DNA of 64,000 nucleotides. Source: Legionellaceae bacterium. Its GTDB lineage: Bacteria; Pseudomonadota; Gammaproteobacteria; Legionellales; Legionellaceae. The position numbers were made by a program, and so were the translations under genes. The first letter of the stretch is position 1. Every line of letters starts with the position of its first letter. Where the stretch lies: contig JARGOS010000001.1 of the NCBI GenBank assembly GCA_029212505.1, positions 248,001-312,000 on the forward strand. Direction: 5' to 3'. This document shows, one piece after another, positions 28,697 to 37,606 of this stretch. The notes under the pieces are model-generated. The model was not told where the DNA came from, did no database searches, and worked only from the letters and a program-made list of their open reading frames with translations.

Positions 28697-29716
28697 ATGA
28701 TAAAGCAATTTGCTCGTTTGATGATGATTATATCAGTCATGTGCTACGCTGGCTTTTCTTTTGCCGACGCAGATCTGATTAAGAAAAAAGCTGCGGAAGC
28801 GTTTATTCAACGGATGGTGGATAAACATCATTTTAAACGAAGTGATGTGGTTTCAGCGTTAAAGCAAGTCAAATTTCAACCGCGTATTATTGAACTGATG
28901 GAGCGCCCCTACGAAAAGAAAAACTGGGATAAATACAGCACGATATTTTTAACGCCTGAGCGTCTCCAGGGTGGTTTAGCGTTCTGGCAAGAGAATCAAG
29001 AAACTTTAGCGCAAGCGGAAAAAAAGTTTGGTGTTCCGGCGTCTGTGATTGTGTCCATTTTAGGCGTTGAAACGAAGTATGGAAAATACCAGGGTACCTA
29101 TCGTGTGCTCGATGCCGTAAGTACGCTTGCTTTTTATTATCCTAAACGTGCCTCGTATTTTACGCGAGAACTGGAAGAGTATTTGTTGCTATGCCGTGAG
29201 CAAGGCGTGCCAGTAACGCATTATATGGGTTCGTATGCCGGTGCCATAGGGCAACCTCAGTTTATGCCCAGTAATTATCGTGTGTATGCGGTTGATTTTG
29301 CCGGTAAAAATCATCCTGATTTAATCCATGAAAAAAAAGATGTGATCTTTAGTGTTGCAAACTATTTTAAACGGCATGGTTGGGAGACCAACGGTGAGGT
29401 GACGGATCCGGCCTTAGTGAAAGGTGCAAAATACAAAGCTTTAAAAACAAACAGTCGACGTCCTGATTACGCCTACAAGCAGCTGCTTCAATCCGGGGTA
29501 ACACCGGTTACGCCGTTAAAAAACCCACCTAAAAAGGCCGGGTTAATTGAGCTGAACACCCATGGGGATGCTTATGCGTATTGGCTTGCTTACCCTAATT
29601 TTTATGTGATTACCCGTTATAATACCAGCCCGCAGTATGCGCTTGTTGTACATCTATTATCAGAACAATTGCAGCAGCGTTGGGATGCGAAGCATAAAAA
29701 ACAAAATCAGGTTTAA
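28697..29716 (+). CDS. mltB: Lytic murein transglycosylase B
   Basis: Cleaves the glycan strands of peptidoglycan, forming 1,6-anhydro-muramic acid. After a signal peptide (cleaved near FADA, residue 24) comes the MltB/Slt35 domain. The catalytic Glu lies in LGVETKYGKYQG, followed by SYAGAIGQPQFMPSNYRVYAVD, a family signature. Length 339 residues. It lacks an obvious lipobox, so it may be a soluble periplasmic form. The type II secretion genes gspL and gspM follow. Confidence 0.92.
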   Translation: MIKQFARLMMIISVMCYAGFSFADADLIKKKAAEAFIQRMVDKHHFKRSDVVSALKQVKFQPRIIELMERPYEKKNWDKYSTIFLTPERLQGGLAFWQENQETLAQAEKKFGVPASVIVSILGVETKYGKYQGTYRVLDAVSTLAFYYPKRASYFTRELEEYLLLCREQGVPVTHYMGSYAGAIGQPQFMPSNYRVYAVDFAGKNHPDLIHEKKDVIFSVANYFKRHGWETNGEVTDPALVKGAKYKALKTNSRRPDYAYKQLLQSGVTPVTPLKNPPKKAGLIELNTHGDAYAYWLAYPNFYVITRYNTSPQYALVVHLLSEQLQQRWDAKHKKQNQV

Positions 29717-29740
29717 ATCCATCATACATAGGATGCTTTT

Positions 29741-30904
29741 GTGGCGACATGTTTTTTATTTTTTGATACCGCAGATACAAGTACAGCCCAAGTTGAAAGC
29801 TTTTGGGCTGTTCGACTTGATGATGACGGTGAAGTGGATCTTCCGCTTGCGTCGTATGCGGTTGAAGAAATTCAAAATATGCAGCTAGGGCATCAAACGG
29901 TTGTGGTTTTGCCGGCGTCGGTGGCGAGTCTTCATCGTTTGGAGCTGCCTAAGTTGAGTTCACGTAAAGCACGTGAAGCCATTCCTTATGCTCTGGAAGA
30001 AGAGCTTGCAGCGCCTGTCGGTGAGCTTCATGTCGCGTTTGACAGCGATACACACCTGAATAATACGTATCGTGTGGTGGTGATTAATCGACTACGTCTG
30101 CGCGCGTGGATGCATGAACTTGAAGCTTTAGAGCTCGTGTTTGATGAGATAACCCTGGATTGGTTTGCCTTGCTTCCAGGCGAAGCATGTGCAACGTCAA
30201 CCGACTTATTGGTTCATCAGGGTAGCGTGATTGGCGCATTAAGTCCTTTGCTTGCGGCATCGTATGTGCAAACGCATCCAGATGCAGCCCCAGGATGGGG
30301 GTTTGATGATAGCGCCATGTCTTTAAAGCCGCTTAAGCTTGATATGCACGAAGGTTCGTATCGTTTATTTGTTGCAAAGCGCTTGTTAACGGAGCGCTAT
30401 ATCAACCTGTGCCAAGGGAGTTTTCAGCATCGTACGCAGGATAAGCAGGGCTTGCGATGGTATGGGTTGTGTGGGGTCTTATTGCTTGCTTGGTTTTTGA
30501 GTGTGCTGGGTCTTCATGCCATCGCTTTACATCGCTTGCACACAAAACAAGAAGCCGTGGATTTACAAATTGCGCAGCACTATCATAAATTTTTTCCTGA
30601 AGCAAAGCAGGTTATTAGCCCTCGTTTTCGTATTGAGCGTTTATTAAATCAAACAGGCGCCTCATCTCAGGATGCTTTTTGGATGTTGTTTGATGCCTTT
30701 GCAAACGTTGCTGAATCCAATCCATTAGACATCGAAACTATTCGTTTTCATGAGGAAACACTTTGGGTGAGTGTCGCCGCTCCAGATTTTTCGGTGTTGG
30801 AGGTGTTCGAGCAACAACTTAAAAAATCAGCTATTCGCGTGAAGCAAACACAAGCAAAAACACGTGATAATCAAGTGACAGCAACATTGGAGTTGCGTTT
30901 ATGA
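29741..30904 (+). CDS. gspL: Type II secretion system protein L
   Basis: Inner-membrane platform protein linking the GspE ATPase to GspM. The cytoplasmic actin-like domain appears in residues 1-240 (FDTADTSTAQ, LPKLSSRKAREAIPYALEEEL, the GspL signature). One membrane helix at about residues 240-262 (LLLAWFLSVLGLHAIAL) precedes a periplasmic ferredoxin-like domain. Start is GTG with AGGA eight bases upstream. It overlaps gspM by ATGA. In Legionella the lspLM pair is likewise separate from the other lsp genes. Confidence 0.88.
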   Translation: MATCFLFFDTADTSTAQVESFWAVRLDDDGEVDLPLASYAVEEIQNMQLGHQTVVVLPASVASLHRLELPKLSSRKAREAIPYALEEELAAPVGELHVAFDSDTHLNNTYRVVVINRLRLRAWMHELEALELVFDEITLDWFALLPGEACATSTDLLVHQGSVIGALSPLLAASYVQTHPDAAPGWGFDDSAMSLKPLKLDMHEGSYRLFVAKRLLTERYINLCQGSFQHRTQDKQGLRWYGLCGVLLLAWFLSVLGLHAIALHRLHTKQEAVDLQIAQHYHKFFPEAKQVISPRFRIERLLNQTGASSQDAFWMLFDAFANVAESNPLDIETIRFHEETLWVSVAAPDFSVLEVFEQQLKKSAIRVKQTQAKTRDNQVTATLELRL

Positions 30905-31404
30905 ACGCTATCAAGGCGCTGCAGGCGCGTTTATTGCAAGCATGGTTGCAACTCAATCATCGTGAGCGCTTGTTGTTGCTTTGGGGGGCTGTGTGCCTTG
31001 GGTTGTATCTTGCCTATGCGGCATATGCTTCGTTGGATAAAGCGGTGATAGCAGGCACACAGCGCTTATCTGAAAAAAAAGAAACGTTGGCTTGGATAAA
31101 ACAAGCCGAAACACAATTATCATCGAAACACACCGGTACCACGGTATTAGAAAAATCTAAAGCTCTGGCCGTACTGTCGCGGCAATTGAAAGCGTCTTCT
31201 TTGGGTGGATTTGCTTATCAGCTCGAGCAGCTGAGCGACACGGAATTACAAATTTCGTTTGAGGACGTGCCTTATCAAGCCTGTTTAGCTTGGCTTGCCT
31301 TGATGAGTAAAAAATATAAGATCACGGTCAAAACGTTTAATATGGACCGTACAGACACGCCTGGATTGGTGAAGTGGACGGTTATTCTTGTTTTAAACAC
31401 ATAA
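30901..31404 (+). CDS. gspM: Type II secretion system protein M
   Basis: A 167-residue partner of GspL. An N-terminal cytoplasmic segment with LNHRERLLLLWGA leads into a single membrane helix (about residues 24-42), then a periplasmic domain with the typical SLGGFAYQLEQLSDTELQISF and VPYQACLAWLALM. The ATG overlaps the gspL stop (ATGA), indicating coupled translation. Confidence 0.88.
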   Translation: MNAIKALQARLLQAWLQLNHRERLLLLWGAVCLGLYLAYAAYASLDKAVIAGTQRLSEKKETLAWIKQAETQLSSKHTGTTVLEKSKALAVLSRQLKASSLGGFAYQLEQLSDTELQISFEDVPYQACLAWLALMSKKYKITVKTFNMDRTDTPGLVKWTVILVLNT

Positions 31405-31448
31405 AAAAAATTTATTTATTGCTTTTGACTAGAATATATTCCCAGAAG

Positions 31449-31457
31449 TGTTAGAAT
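31449..31457 (+). promoter_or_regulatory. Extended -10 promoter of the cold shock gene
   Basis: TG-T-TAGAAT forms an extended -10 element 28 bases before the ATG. The TTGACT at 31425-31430 is too far upstream for normal spacing. The leader is very short, unlike the long leader of E. coli cspA. Confidence 0.45.
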
Positions 31458-31485
31458 AGCTCGGGTATACATTGAGGAAATTAAC

Positions 31486-31692
31486 ATGACAGATAAAGTA
31501 AGTGGAACAGTAAAGTGGTTCAATGAAGGTAAAGGTTTTGGTTTCATTGAAAGCGAAGGTACAGATTATTTTGTGCATTTCAGCGCAATCCAAGGCGGTG
31601 GTTTTAAAACACTGACCGAAGGTCAAAGCGTTATGTTCAAAGCAGGAAAAGGCCAAAAAGGACCACAGGCTGAAGAAGTCGAAGTGGTTTAA
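31486..31692 (+). CDS. Cold shock protein, CspA family
   Basis: A 68-residue OB-fold RNA chaperone. RNP1 is KGFGFIE and RNP2 is YFVHFSAI, with the start [11 protein letters not shown]. The AGGAAATTAAC site precedes the ATG. Which Csp paralogue it is cannot be decided from sequence. Confidence 0.95.
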   Translation: MTDKVSGTVKWFNEGKGFGFIESEGTDYFVHFSAIQGGGFKTLTEGQSVMFKAGKGQKGPQAEEVEVV

Positions 31693-31702
31693 TACGTCTT
31701 GG

Positions 31703-31783
31703 ATGAAGGTGTTATGTAGGACCGTAATGGGATTCAGTCAGTTGATTCGAATCAATCCATTATAATCTAACCAACACCTTCAT
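31703..31783. repeat. Nested inverted repeats between csp and the SPOR gene
   Basis: Outer arms ATGAAGGTGTT / AACACCTTCAT pair over 11 bases. Inside, TAATGG / CCATTA and a perfect 14-base palindrome TTGATTC-GAATCAA (31742-31755) pair further. The RNA would be a branched or bulged hairpin lying between convergent genes, so it may stop transcription from both sides. Confidence 0.75.
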
Positions 31784-31802
31784 GCTTTAGTTACACCTTA
31801 TA

Positions 31803-32399
31803 TTAATACCCTTTATTTTGAACACTTCCCCATGTTTTAACCCCTGCGTTTTTTCTTAAGTCTTCAGGAAGTTCGTTGAGTGCTTTTTGTGCTGCACCGT
31901 AACTTGGATACGTTCCATACACACCTTTATAATGCCTTTTTCCTCCACGATTATATTTAATTTCTGCTTTTCGTGCATTTTTGGGTGCTTTTTGTAAAGT
32001 AGCCGCCACTTGCGATGCTTTTTCATTATCATCGAGCTCAATCGTGTAATTTTGTGGGCTTTGACGATCAACCCATGATCTTTCACGATCTTTGAACGAC
32101 GCTGGTGAGTGTTCTGAACCCACATGATAACCCTCAGGTACCGTGACGACTTTACGAGAACCTGGCACATAGGCACCGTTACCGTTATCATGACGTTGGT
32201 CTTGATAAGCACCATCTCGATAAGCTCCGCCTGAGGTATCATATCCATCGGGATAAAGGGGTGCTGTTGTCGTGGATTGAGATTGTCCAAAACTATACGG
32301 TGCGTAATAATCAGCTTGACCGCTGGTATTCATAACACCGCACGCCGATAGTGTGACTGTACAAAGTAAAAGTCCAATATGTTTCGTTTTTATTATCAT
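31803..32399 (-). CDS. SPOR-domain lipoprotein
   Basis: A 198-residue product with a signal peptide and lipobox LSAC at about residue 20, then a Gln/Asp/Gly-rich linker with repeated YxDG units. The C-terminal SPOR domain (about 118-195), which binds denuded septal peptidoglycan, includes YTIELDDNEKASQVAATLQ and YPSYGAAQKALNELP. It may be cell-division associated, as with DamX or RlpA-type proteins. Convergent with csp. Confidence 0.82.
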   Translation of the reverse strand: MIIKTKHIGLLLCTVTLSACGVMNTSGQADYYAPYSFGQSQSTTTAPLYPDGYDTSGGAYRDGAYQDQRHDNGNGAYVPGSRKVVTVPEGYHVGSEHSPASFKDRERSWVDRQSPQNYTIELDDNEKASQVAATLQKAPKNARKAEIKYNRGGKRHYKGVYGTYPSYGAAQKALNELPEDLRKNAGVKTWGSVQNKGY

Positions 32400-32508
32400 G
32401 ATATGGCCCTTTTCTTTAATTAATAATATTTTTTTTATATTTTTTATGTCTTTCTGTAGAGGTTATCTGCAATACTTTAGAAAACTTTAATTTTTAGGAG
32501 CATGATTT

Positions 32509-33831
32509 ATGTGGACCGATCGTCGTTCGGGAAAAAATCATCAACGCGGAGAGCAGGATAAACGAGGTCCTTATGAGCGCGATCGTACGCGAGTGATTCA
32601 TTGTCCTGCCTTTCGTCGTTTGCAGCGAAAAACACAAATTCTGGGTACTGACGAAGGTGATTTTCATCGAACCCGTTTAACACACTCGCTCGAAGTTTCT
32701 TCGATTGGATGTAGTTTAGTTAGGCGATTATCAACAAATTTTGAGAACAAAGCTTTTTTTGATTTACTTCCGGATGAAGACTTAATTAGTGTTATGTGCT
32801 TACTTCATGATATCGGGCATCCACCGTTTGGACATGGGGGCGAAGTTGCACTGAATTATATGATGCGTAACCACGGGGGCTTTGAAGGTAATGGCCAGAC
32901 GCTTCGCTTGCTGACGAAGCTAGAAAACAGTTACGGTGCCTTTGGATTAGATCTCACCCGTCGAGCACTGCTGGGTATCTTAAAATATCCTGTAAGCCGG
33001 GGTTGGGTGGCTGCGACCCAAATGCCTGTGACGTCAGAAGCGCGACATCCATCGATTTGTGTCAACGATTGGCTGCCGCCTAAAGCTTATTTTGAGAGCG
33101 AGCAACCTGAAGTTGACTGGTTGCTTCAAGAACTTACTGAAGGCGATCGCAAGCTCTTTCAAAGCTTATCAAAACAACCGACAGCACATCAGCATGGTGC
33201 GTCAAAATACCGAAGCTTAGATTGTTCGATTATGGATATTGCCGATGATATTGCCTACGGTGTGCATGATTTAGAGGATGCGATTCAATTGCGTTTGATT
33301 ACACGTGCGCAACTCGATACGCCTGATTTTAGAGCGTTGCTTGGAGAAACCTCGTTAGCCAAGCGTCCTTTGCCTTTATTGGATGCGTTATTTGATGATG
33401 CACTACATGTGAGAAAGCAAGCGATCGGTGAAATGGTTAATTTTTTTGTGACGGCAACAACCATTCAAGTTAGCAACCAAGCTTTTGCGTGTGATGTATT
33501 AAAATATAATGCGAAGTTGCGTCCTGAAGCGAAGGCATTGATTGATGCTTTGATTGCAGCGATTTATAAGCATGTGATTGACTCACAAGAGTCGCGTACG
33601 TTCGAATACGGAGGACAAACCGTGGTGTTACGTTTGTTTGATGCATTAAGTTCGAATCCGATGGGATTATTGAGTTTAAAAGACCGTACCCGTTTTGAAG
33701 AGGCGGAAGATGACGCCGCAGGAAAACGTGTGGTGTGTGATGTTATTGCGAATATGACGGACGAATATGCGTATCGAATGCATGAACGTTTGTTTGGATT
33801 TAATACAAGAACGATATTTGAGCGATTGTGA
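32509..33831 (+). CDS. Deoxyguanosinetriphosphate triphosphohydrolase-like protein
   Basis: HD-domain dNTPase, 440 residues. The N-terminal motif RDRTRVIHCPAFRRLQRKTQ is typical, followed by RTRLTHSLEVSSIG and the metal-binding HD in LLHDIGHPPFGHGGE. A third site reads MDIADDIAYGVHDLEDA. It belongs to the dgt-like family (degrades dGTP or other dNTPs to nucleoside and triphosphate). AGGAG precedes the ATG. It ends just before the tRNA-Glu hairpin. Confidence 0.88.
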   Translation: MWTDRRSGKNHQRGEQDKRGPYERDRTRVIHCPAFRRLQRKTQILGTDEGDFHRTRLTHSLEVSSIGCSLVRRLSTNFENKAFFDLLPDEDLISVMCLLHDIGHPPFGHGGEVALNYMMRNHGGFEGNGQTLRLLTKLENSYGAFGLDLTRRALLGILKYPVSRGWVAATQMPVTSEARHPSICVNDWLPPKAYFESEQPEVDWLLQELTEGDRKLFQSLSKQPTAHQHGASKYRSLDCSIMDIADDIAYGVHDLEDAIQLRLITRAQLDTPDFRALLGETSLAKRPLPLLDALFDDALHVRKQAIGEMVNFFVTATTIQVSNQAFACDVLKYNAKLRPEAKALIDALIAAIYKHVIDSQESRTFEYGGQTVVLRLFDALSSNPMGLLSLKDRTRFEEAEDDAAGKRVVCDVIANMTDEYAYRMHERLFGFNTRTIFERL

Positions 33832-33849
33832 GCATGTGTTCTGATGATG

Positions 33850-33873
33850 CACCATAACCGATGGGTTATGGTG
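33850..33873. repeat. Trailer hairpin of tRNA-Glu
   Basis: CACCATAACC and GGTTATGGTG pair perfectly over 10 bases with a four-base loop. On the minus strand the 5' arm contains the last bases of the tRNA CCA end. Confidence 0.8.
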
Positions 33874-33947
33874 GCGTCCCCAAGGGGATTCGAACCCCTG
33901 TTACCGCCGTGAAAGGGCGGTGTCCTAGGCCTCTAGACGATGGGGAC
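33872..33947 (-). tRNA. tRNA-Glu (anticodon UUC)
   Basis: 76 bases on the minus strand, from GTCCCCATCGTC to GGGGACGCCA with encoded CCA. The anticodon loop reads CTTTCAC and the T-arm GGTTCGAATCC is intact. Confidence 0.96.
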
Positions 33948-33968
33948 CCAGTGTGAAATTTTAGTCAG

Positions 33969-33995
33969 CACCAGCATAAATTGCTGATGCTGGTG
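33969..33995. repeat. Trailer hairpin of tRNA-Ala
   Basis: CACCAGCAT and ATGCTGGTG pair perfectly over nine bases with a nine-base loop. On the minus strand the 5' arm includes the tRNA-Ala CCA. Confidence 0.8.
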
Positions 33996-34066
33996 GAGTT
34001 AGGCGGAATCGAACCGCCGACCTATTGCATGCCATGCAATCGCTCTACCAACTGAGCTATAACCCC
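33991..34066 (-). tRNA. tRNA-Ala (anticodon GGC)
   Basis: 76 bases on the minus strand from GGGGTTATAGCTC to the CCA end. The anticodon loop reads ATGGCAT and the T-arm GGTTCGATTCC is intact. It precedes tRNA-Glu in the same transcript. Confidence 0.96.
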
Positions 34067-34080
34067 AAATTCCGAACGCA

Positions 34081-34110
34081 AGTTTACGAGATGTAGGCGT
34101 GGATTGTCAA
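34081..34110 (-). promoter_or_regulatory. Promoter of the tRNA-Ala/tRNA-Glu operon
   Basis: A perfect TTGACA and TAAACT, 18 bases apart, lie on the minus strand just upstream of tRNA-Ala. Confidence 0.65.
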
Positions 34111-34292
34111 GCGTATTTATTGATTTTATCTTATTTTATCTTAAATTAAGTCTCTTATTTTAAACATGCTGTTTTTTATGATCAACTGAAAGACCAGGAT
34201 TTGGGCTGTGATTTTAATTATTACAAAACACACGCTTGATTTTATACTTAATAGTATATAATATATTATTATTTGTACTTTTGAGTATCTGT

Positions 34293-34880
34293 ATGTATTT
34301 GTCATCTTATCTTCCAATCTTGAATGCGATCACACGACTGCTCGATCCTTTGCTTGAGATTGTGGTTCATGATTTAGAATCTGACACCATTTGTTATCTA
34401 TCGGGACAATTATCACAACGTCGGGTGGGCGATGCTTCGCTACTTGATGGTGAAGTGTTAGCAGAAAGCGTCGATGGCATCACGTATCCAAAATTAAATT
34501 TTGATGGTCGACTGATTAAATCCATCTCGGTGCCTGTGGAGAATAAATTTTTAATTTGCATGAATTGTGATGTGTCCGTGTTTGATAAAATCAAGCAATT
34601 AAGTGAGGCGTTGATTATGCCTCGACAAGCACATATGCCAAACAGCCTATTTAAGCAAGACTGGCAAGAAAAGCTACATCTTACGCTCCATGCATATTTG
34701 AACGAACAAGCCTGGCGCTTTGATGATTTAACTCAAAAACAGAAAAAACACGTGGCCTATTATTTATTCCAACAAGGGGCATTTGAAGAAAAAAATGCAG
34801 CAGATTACATCGCACGTGTTTTGAAGCTTGGGCGTGCGACCATTTTCAATTATTTAAAATCATGGAGAGCTATCCCATGA
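34293..34880 (+). CDS. YheO/DauR-type PAS-HTH transcriptional regulator
   Basis: A 195-residue product. The N-terminal part (LDPLLEIVVHDLESDTICYL) matches the PAS-like YheO domain, and the C-terminus has the HTH end GRATIFNYLKSW. Length fits YheO/DauR (about 200-240). DauR represses D-arginine catabolism in Pseudomonas, where an ornithine-cyclodeaminase-family gene is in the same operon; a similar logic may apply here. The ATG at 34293 is chosen; the frame continues to TTG 34236, which sits in a promoter-like TTGATT/TATAAT stretch. It overlaps the next gene by ATGA. Confidence 0.8.
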   Translation: MYLSSYLPILNAITRLLDPLLEIVVHDLESDTICYLSGQLSQRRVGDASLLDGEVLAESVDGITYPKLNFDGRLIKSISVPVENKFLICMNCDVSVFDKIKQLSEALIMPRQAHMPNSLFKQDWQEKLHLTLHAYLNEQAWRFDDLTQKQKKHVAYYLFQQGAFEEKNAADYIARVLKLGRATIFNYLKSWRAIP

Positions 34881-36001
34881 GCAAGATCAGCATACAATCG
34901 TTTAAACTTGAAGAATACCTCACGAAATACGAATTTAGTTCACCTTATTTACTGTGTTGTTCTGATGCGGAAAGTTTTTCTATGTCCGAGATTCTTGCGT
35001 TAGCGAACACAGAAGAACAAAGTTTGTGGGATAATCTGGAGCTAAAATACACCGAGCCGTTTGGGTATCCGCCATTACGCCGTCGTATTGCAACAGCGAT
35101 GTATCAACAGATGGGTGCTGAAAATATTCTATGTTTTTCAGGAGCAGAAGAAGGGATATATTGTGCACTGTACACTTTATGCAAACCCGACGATCATGTC
35201 ATTGTTTTGACGCCTTGTTACCAATCGTTAAAAGAAATTCCAAGCATCAGAGGTTGTGACGTCACGGAACTTGCGTTAAAAAAAGAAAACAATTGGTGTA
35301 TTTGTCTTGATGAAATCAAGCAAGCGATACGATCGAATACAACCTGCTTGGTGATGAATTTTCCTCATAACCCTTCCGGTCAAGTGATTTCACAGCAAGC
35401 GTTAGATGATTTAATTGCATTACTCGATAAGCATGGAATCTGGCTTTTTTCAGATGAAGTTTACCGGCTTTTGGGAGCGCCTGATGAACCTTGGGCAAGT
35501 CCTGCAGCAGATAAGTATGATAAAGCCGTATCATTGGGCGTGATGAGCAAGGCTTTTGGGATGCCGGGATTACGTGTTGGATGGCTCGCGTGCCAGAACA
35601 CTTCGCTACTGCATGATATCAAGCGTATGAAAGACTATACATCGATTTGTAACAGTGCACCCTCTGAAATTTTAAGTTTGATTGCCTTACGCAATCAAGA
35701 TCATGTTTTGACGCGCAATAATCGTATTGTTGCGCATAATCTTCGGCTTTTAGAAATATTTTTTGCACAATATGATGAACAATTTCAATGGGTTAAGCCA
35801 CAAGGTGGCTGTATTGGTTATGTCAATTATCTTTCTGATGAATCCAGTGATTCGTTTTGTCATCGGCTTGTTCAGAACCATGGAATATTACTCATGCCAG
35901 CCTCTGTGTATGACGACGCTACGAATTATTTTCGTATTGGCTTTGGTCGACGTAACATGCCACACGTACTTTCTCTTTTTGAGACAGCTTTGAACTCATG
36001 A
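34877..36001 (+). CDS. Class I/II PLP-dependent aminotransferase
   Basis: Fold-type I aminotransferase, 374 residues. The PLP lysine is in LGVMSKAFGMPGLRVGW, Asp/Tyr in FSDEVYRLLG, and MNFPHNPSGQV is the Asn/Pro motif. The start MSKISI overlaps the regulator stop (ATGA) and GGAGAG lies seven bases upstream. It overlaps the next gene by ATGA too, so the three genes are translationally coupled. Substrate cannot be deduced; arginine- or ornithine-derived amino acids are suggested by the neighbours. Confidence 0.88.
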   Translation: MSKISIQSFKLEEYLTKYEFSSPYLLCCSDAESFSMSEILALANTEEQSLWDNLELKYTEPFGYPPLRRRIATAMYQQMGAENILCFSGAEEGIYCALYTLCKPDDHVIVLTPCYQSLKEIPSIRGCDVTELALKKENNWCICLDEIKQAIRSNTTCLVMNFPHNPSGQVISQQALDDLIALLDKHGIWLFSDEVYRLLGAPDEPWASPAADKYDKAVSLGVMSKAFGMPGLRVGWLACQNTSLLHDIKRMKDYTSICNSAPSEILSLIALRNQDHVLTRNNRIVAHNLRLLEIFFAQYDEQFQWVKPQGGCIGYVNYLSDESSDSFCHRLVQNHGILLMPASVYDDATNYFRIGFGRRNMPHVLSLFETALNS

Positions 36002-36948
36002 ATATTTATACGATACAGCAGATTAAAAACGCGCTTGATATCAAGCAAGATTTACCGTTAATGATGCAAGCTGTTTGTAATGAATTGATTCATTTTTCAA
36101 ACGGTGAGAGCGTTGTGCCGATGCCCTTGCATTTAAGTTTCTCGGAGCCGCGTGGGGAATGTCATGTTAAAGCGGGTTACTCTCTGCATGATCAATATTT
36201 TGTGATCAAAATTGCAACGGGATTTTATGAAAATACGCTCAGTGGATTGCCTGCCGGTGATGGGCTGATGCTCGTGTGCTGTAAAAATACGGGAATAATT
36301 CAAGCTGTACTGTGTGATGGTGGATATTTAACTTTGTTAAGAACGGCTCTTATGGCGTGTATAGTCGCAAAATTAACGCCTTGGAAAGTCGAGCACATCA
36401 GTATTTTTGGGACAGGCGCTTTGGCACGACGCGTGATTGAGATCATGCATCAGCAATATCCTGATATAAACATGTATCTTTGGGGAAGAAATCAATGTCA
36501 TGTTGAAAGTATTCTATGTGATTATCCGTATGTTCAACGTGAAGAGAATCGATCAACTTTGGTGAAACAAGGTGGTGTTGTGATCACAACAACAGCAAGT
36601 CAACGTCCACTCATCCATGCACGTGATATCGATAAAAGAATACATATTATTGCGCTGGGTGCCGATCAAGCCAATAAACAAGAAGTTGACGCGACTGTTT
36701 TTGCAATGGCCGATCGTGTGATGGTTGATTGTCAGCAGCAAGCTGTACTTTTTGGTGACACTGCTATGGCGATTAAACAGCAACATATTGATGCGTCGGT
36801 CTTACGTGAAGTCGGCGGTGTTTTGCAGTCAGAAGAAAACCATCATGCTCGTATGATGATTTCAGATTTGACGGGTATTGCACCGCAAGATCTTGGGATA
36901 GCTAAGTATGTTATGCAGGTTCTGAATCATCTGTGCGAAGCGGCGTAA
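35998..36948 (+). CDS. Ornithine cyclodeaminase/mu-crystallin family protein
   Basis: A 316-residue NAD(P)-dependent enzyme. The Rossmann motif FGTGALARRVIEIM is near residue 142, and the substrate region reads YFVIKIATGFYENT, typical of the OCD family, which includes ornithine cyclodeaminase, DauB-type L-arginine dehydrogenase and alanine dehydrogenase. The lysine KIATGFY is the conserved one. Its stop overlaps the convergent PQ-loop gene by 38 bases. Likely works with the aminotransferase. Confidence 0.82.
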   Translation: MNIYTIQQIKNALDIKQDLPLMMQAVCNELIHFSNGESVVPMPLHLSFSEPRGECHVKAGYSLHDQYFVIKIATGFYENTLSGLPAGDGLMLVCCKNTGIIQAVLCDGGYLTLLRTALMACIVAKLTPWKVEHISIFGTGALARRVIEIMHQQYPDINMYLWGRNQCHVESILCDYPYVQREENRSTLVKQGGVVITTTASQRPLIHARDIDKRIHIIALGADQANKQEVDATVFAMADRVMVDCQQQAVLFGDTAMAIKQQHIDASVLREVGGVLQSEENHHARMMISDLTGIAPQDLGIAKYVMQVLNHLCEAA

Positions 36949-37591
36949 TGCATATCGGGTGATAACGTTTTTTTTGCCAAAGAAGAATAAGTGTGAGGGA
37001 AATTGTGAGTGGCGTGCCTAATTTATTAGGCCATCCCCAGTCAAGACACCAAGCCGAAGTGAGATCAAGCAGTGAGAGAAATAAGCTGATGGTTAGAAAT
37101 CCCGTGCTTAAGGCTTTGGCCGAGCTAAGGCGATAATTTTTTATGATCTGTGGCACAACATAACTTAAAAAACCTAACCGAGAAATCCAGCCAACGATAA
37201 GTATGGTATGACTTGATTGAGCCATGGCATCAAAATAAAAAATGCCCAGCAGCATCAATATACCGATTAAACTTACAGAAAAAAGACTTAATACAGCCAG
37301 TAACCTCACTTGATGGCGTTCTAGTGCAAAGCGCATAAGTTGAAACTGTTGTATTGAGAGTGTGCTGAGCGCTGCGATGGAGACGGCGCGGTACTGCCAG
37401 GGCAAGGGTTTTAATAAAGCATAAAGTAAATCCAAGACAAAGCTTGTCATAATGATCATATGCAAGTTGATGCTTAGTTCGGCCAAGTGATGCTTATTTC
37501 TATTATGTCGTATCTGAGGCAGGTAGACGATAAGATAGAGCACAAAAGCGAGGTTAAGCGTAATATTTCCGAGGGTTGTTGGGCTTATCAT
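36911..37591 (-). CDS. PQ-loop repeat membrane protein
   Basis: A 226-residue, seven-helix protein with two PQ motifs: YLIVYLPQIRHNRN and YVVPQIIKNYRLSSAKALS. This resembles the cystinosin/PQLC transporters of eukaryotes, which move cationic amino acids or cystine. It overlaps the 3' end of the cyclodeaminase gene by 38 bases on the opposite strand and its start is 15 bases from the ispA stop, so it may be co-transcribed with xseB-ispA or with a local promoter. Substrate unknown. Confidence 0.8.
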   Translation of the reverse strand: MISPTTLGNITLNLAFVLYLIVYLPQIRHNRNKHHLAELSINLHMIIMTSFVLDLLYALLKPLPWQYRAVSIAALSTLSIQQFQLMRFALERHQVRLLAVLSLFSVSLIGILMLLGIFYFDAMAQSSHTILIVGWISRLGFLSYVVPQIIKNYRLSSAKALSTGFLTISLFLSLLDLTSAWCLDWGWPNKLGTPLTISLTLILLWQKKRYHPICITPLRTDDSEPA

Positions 37592-37606
37592 ACGCTTCTT
37601 GGTCGC

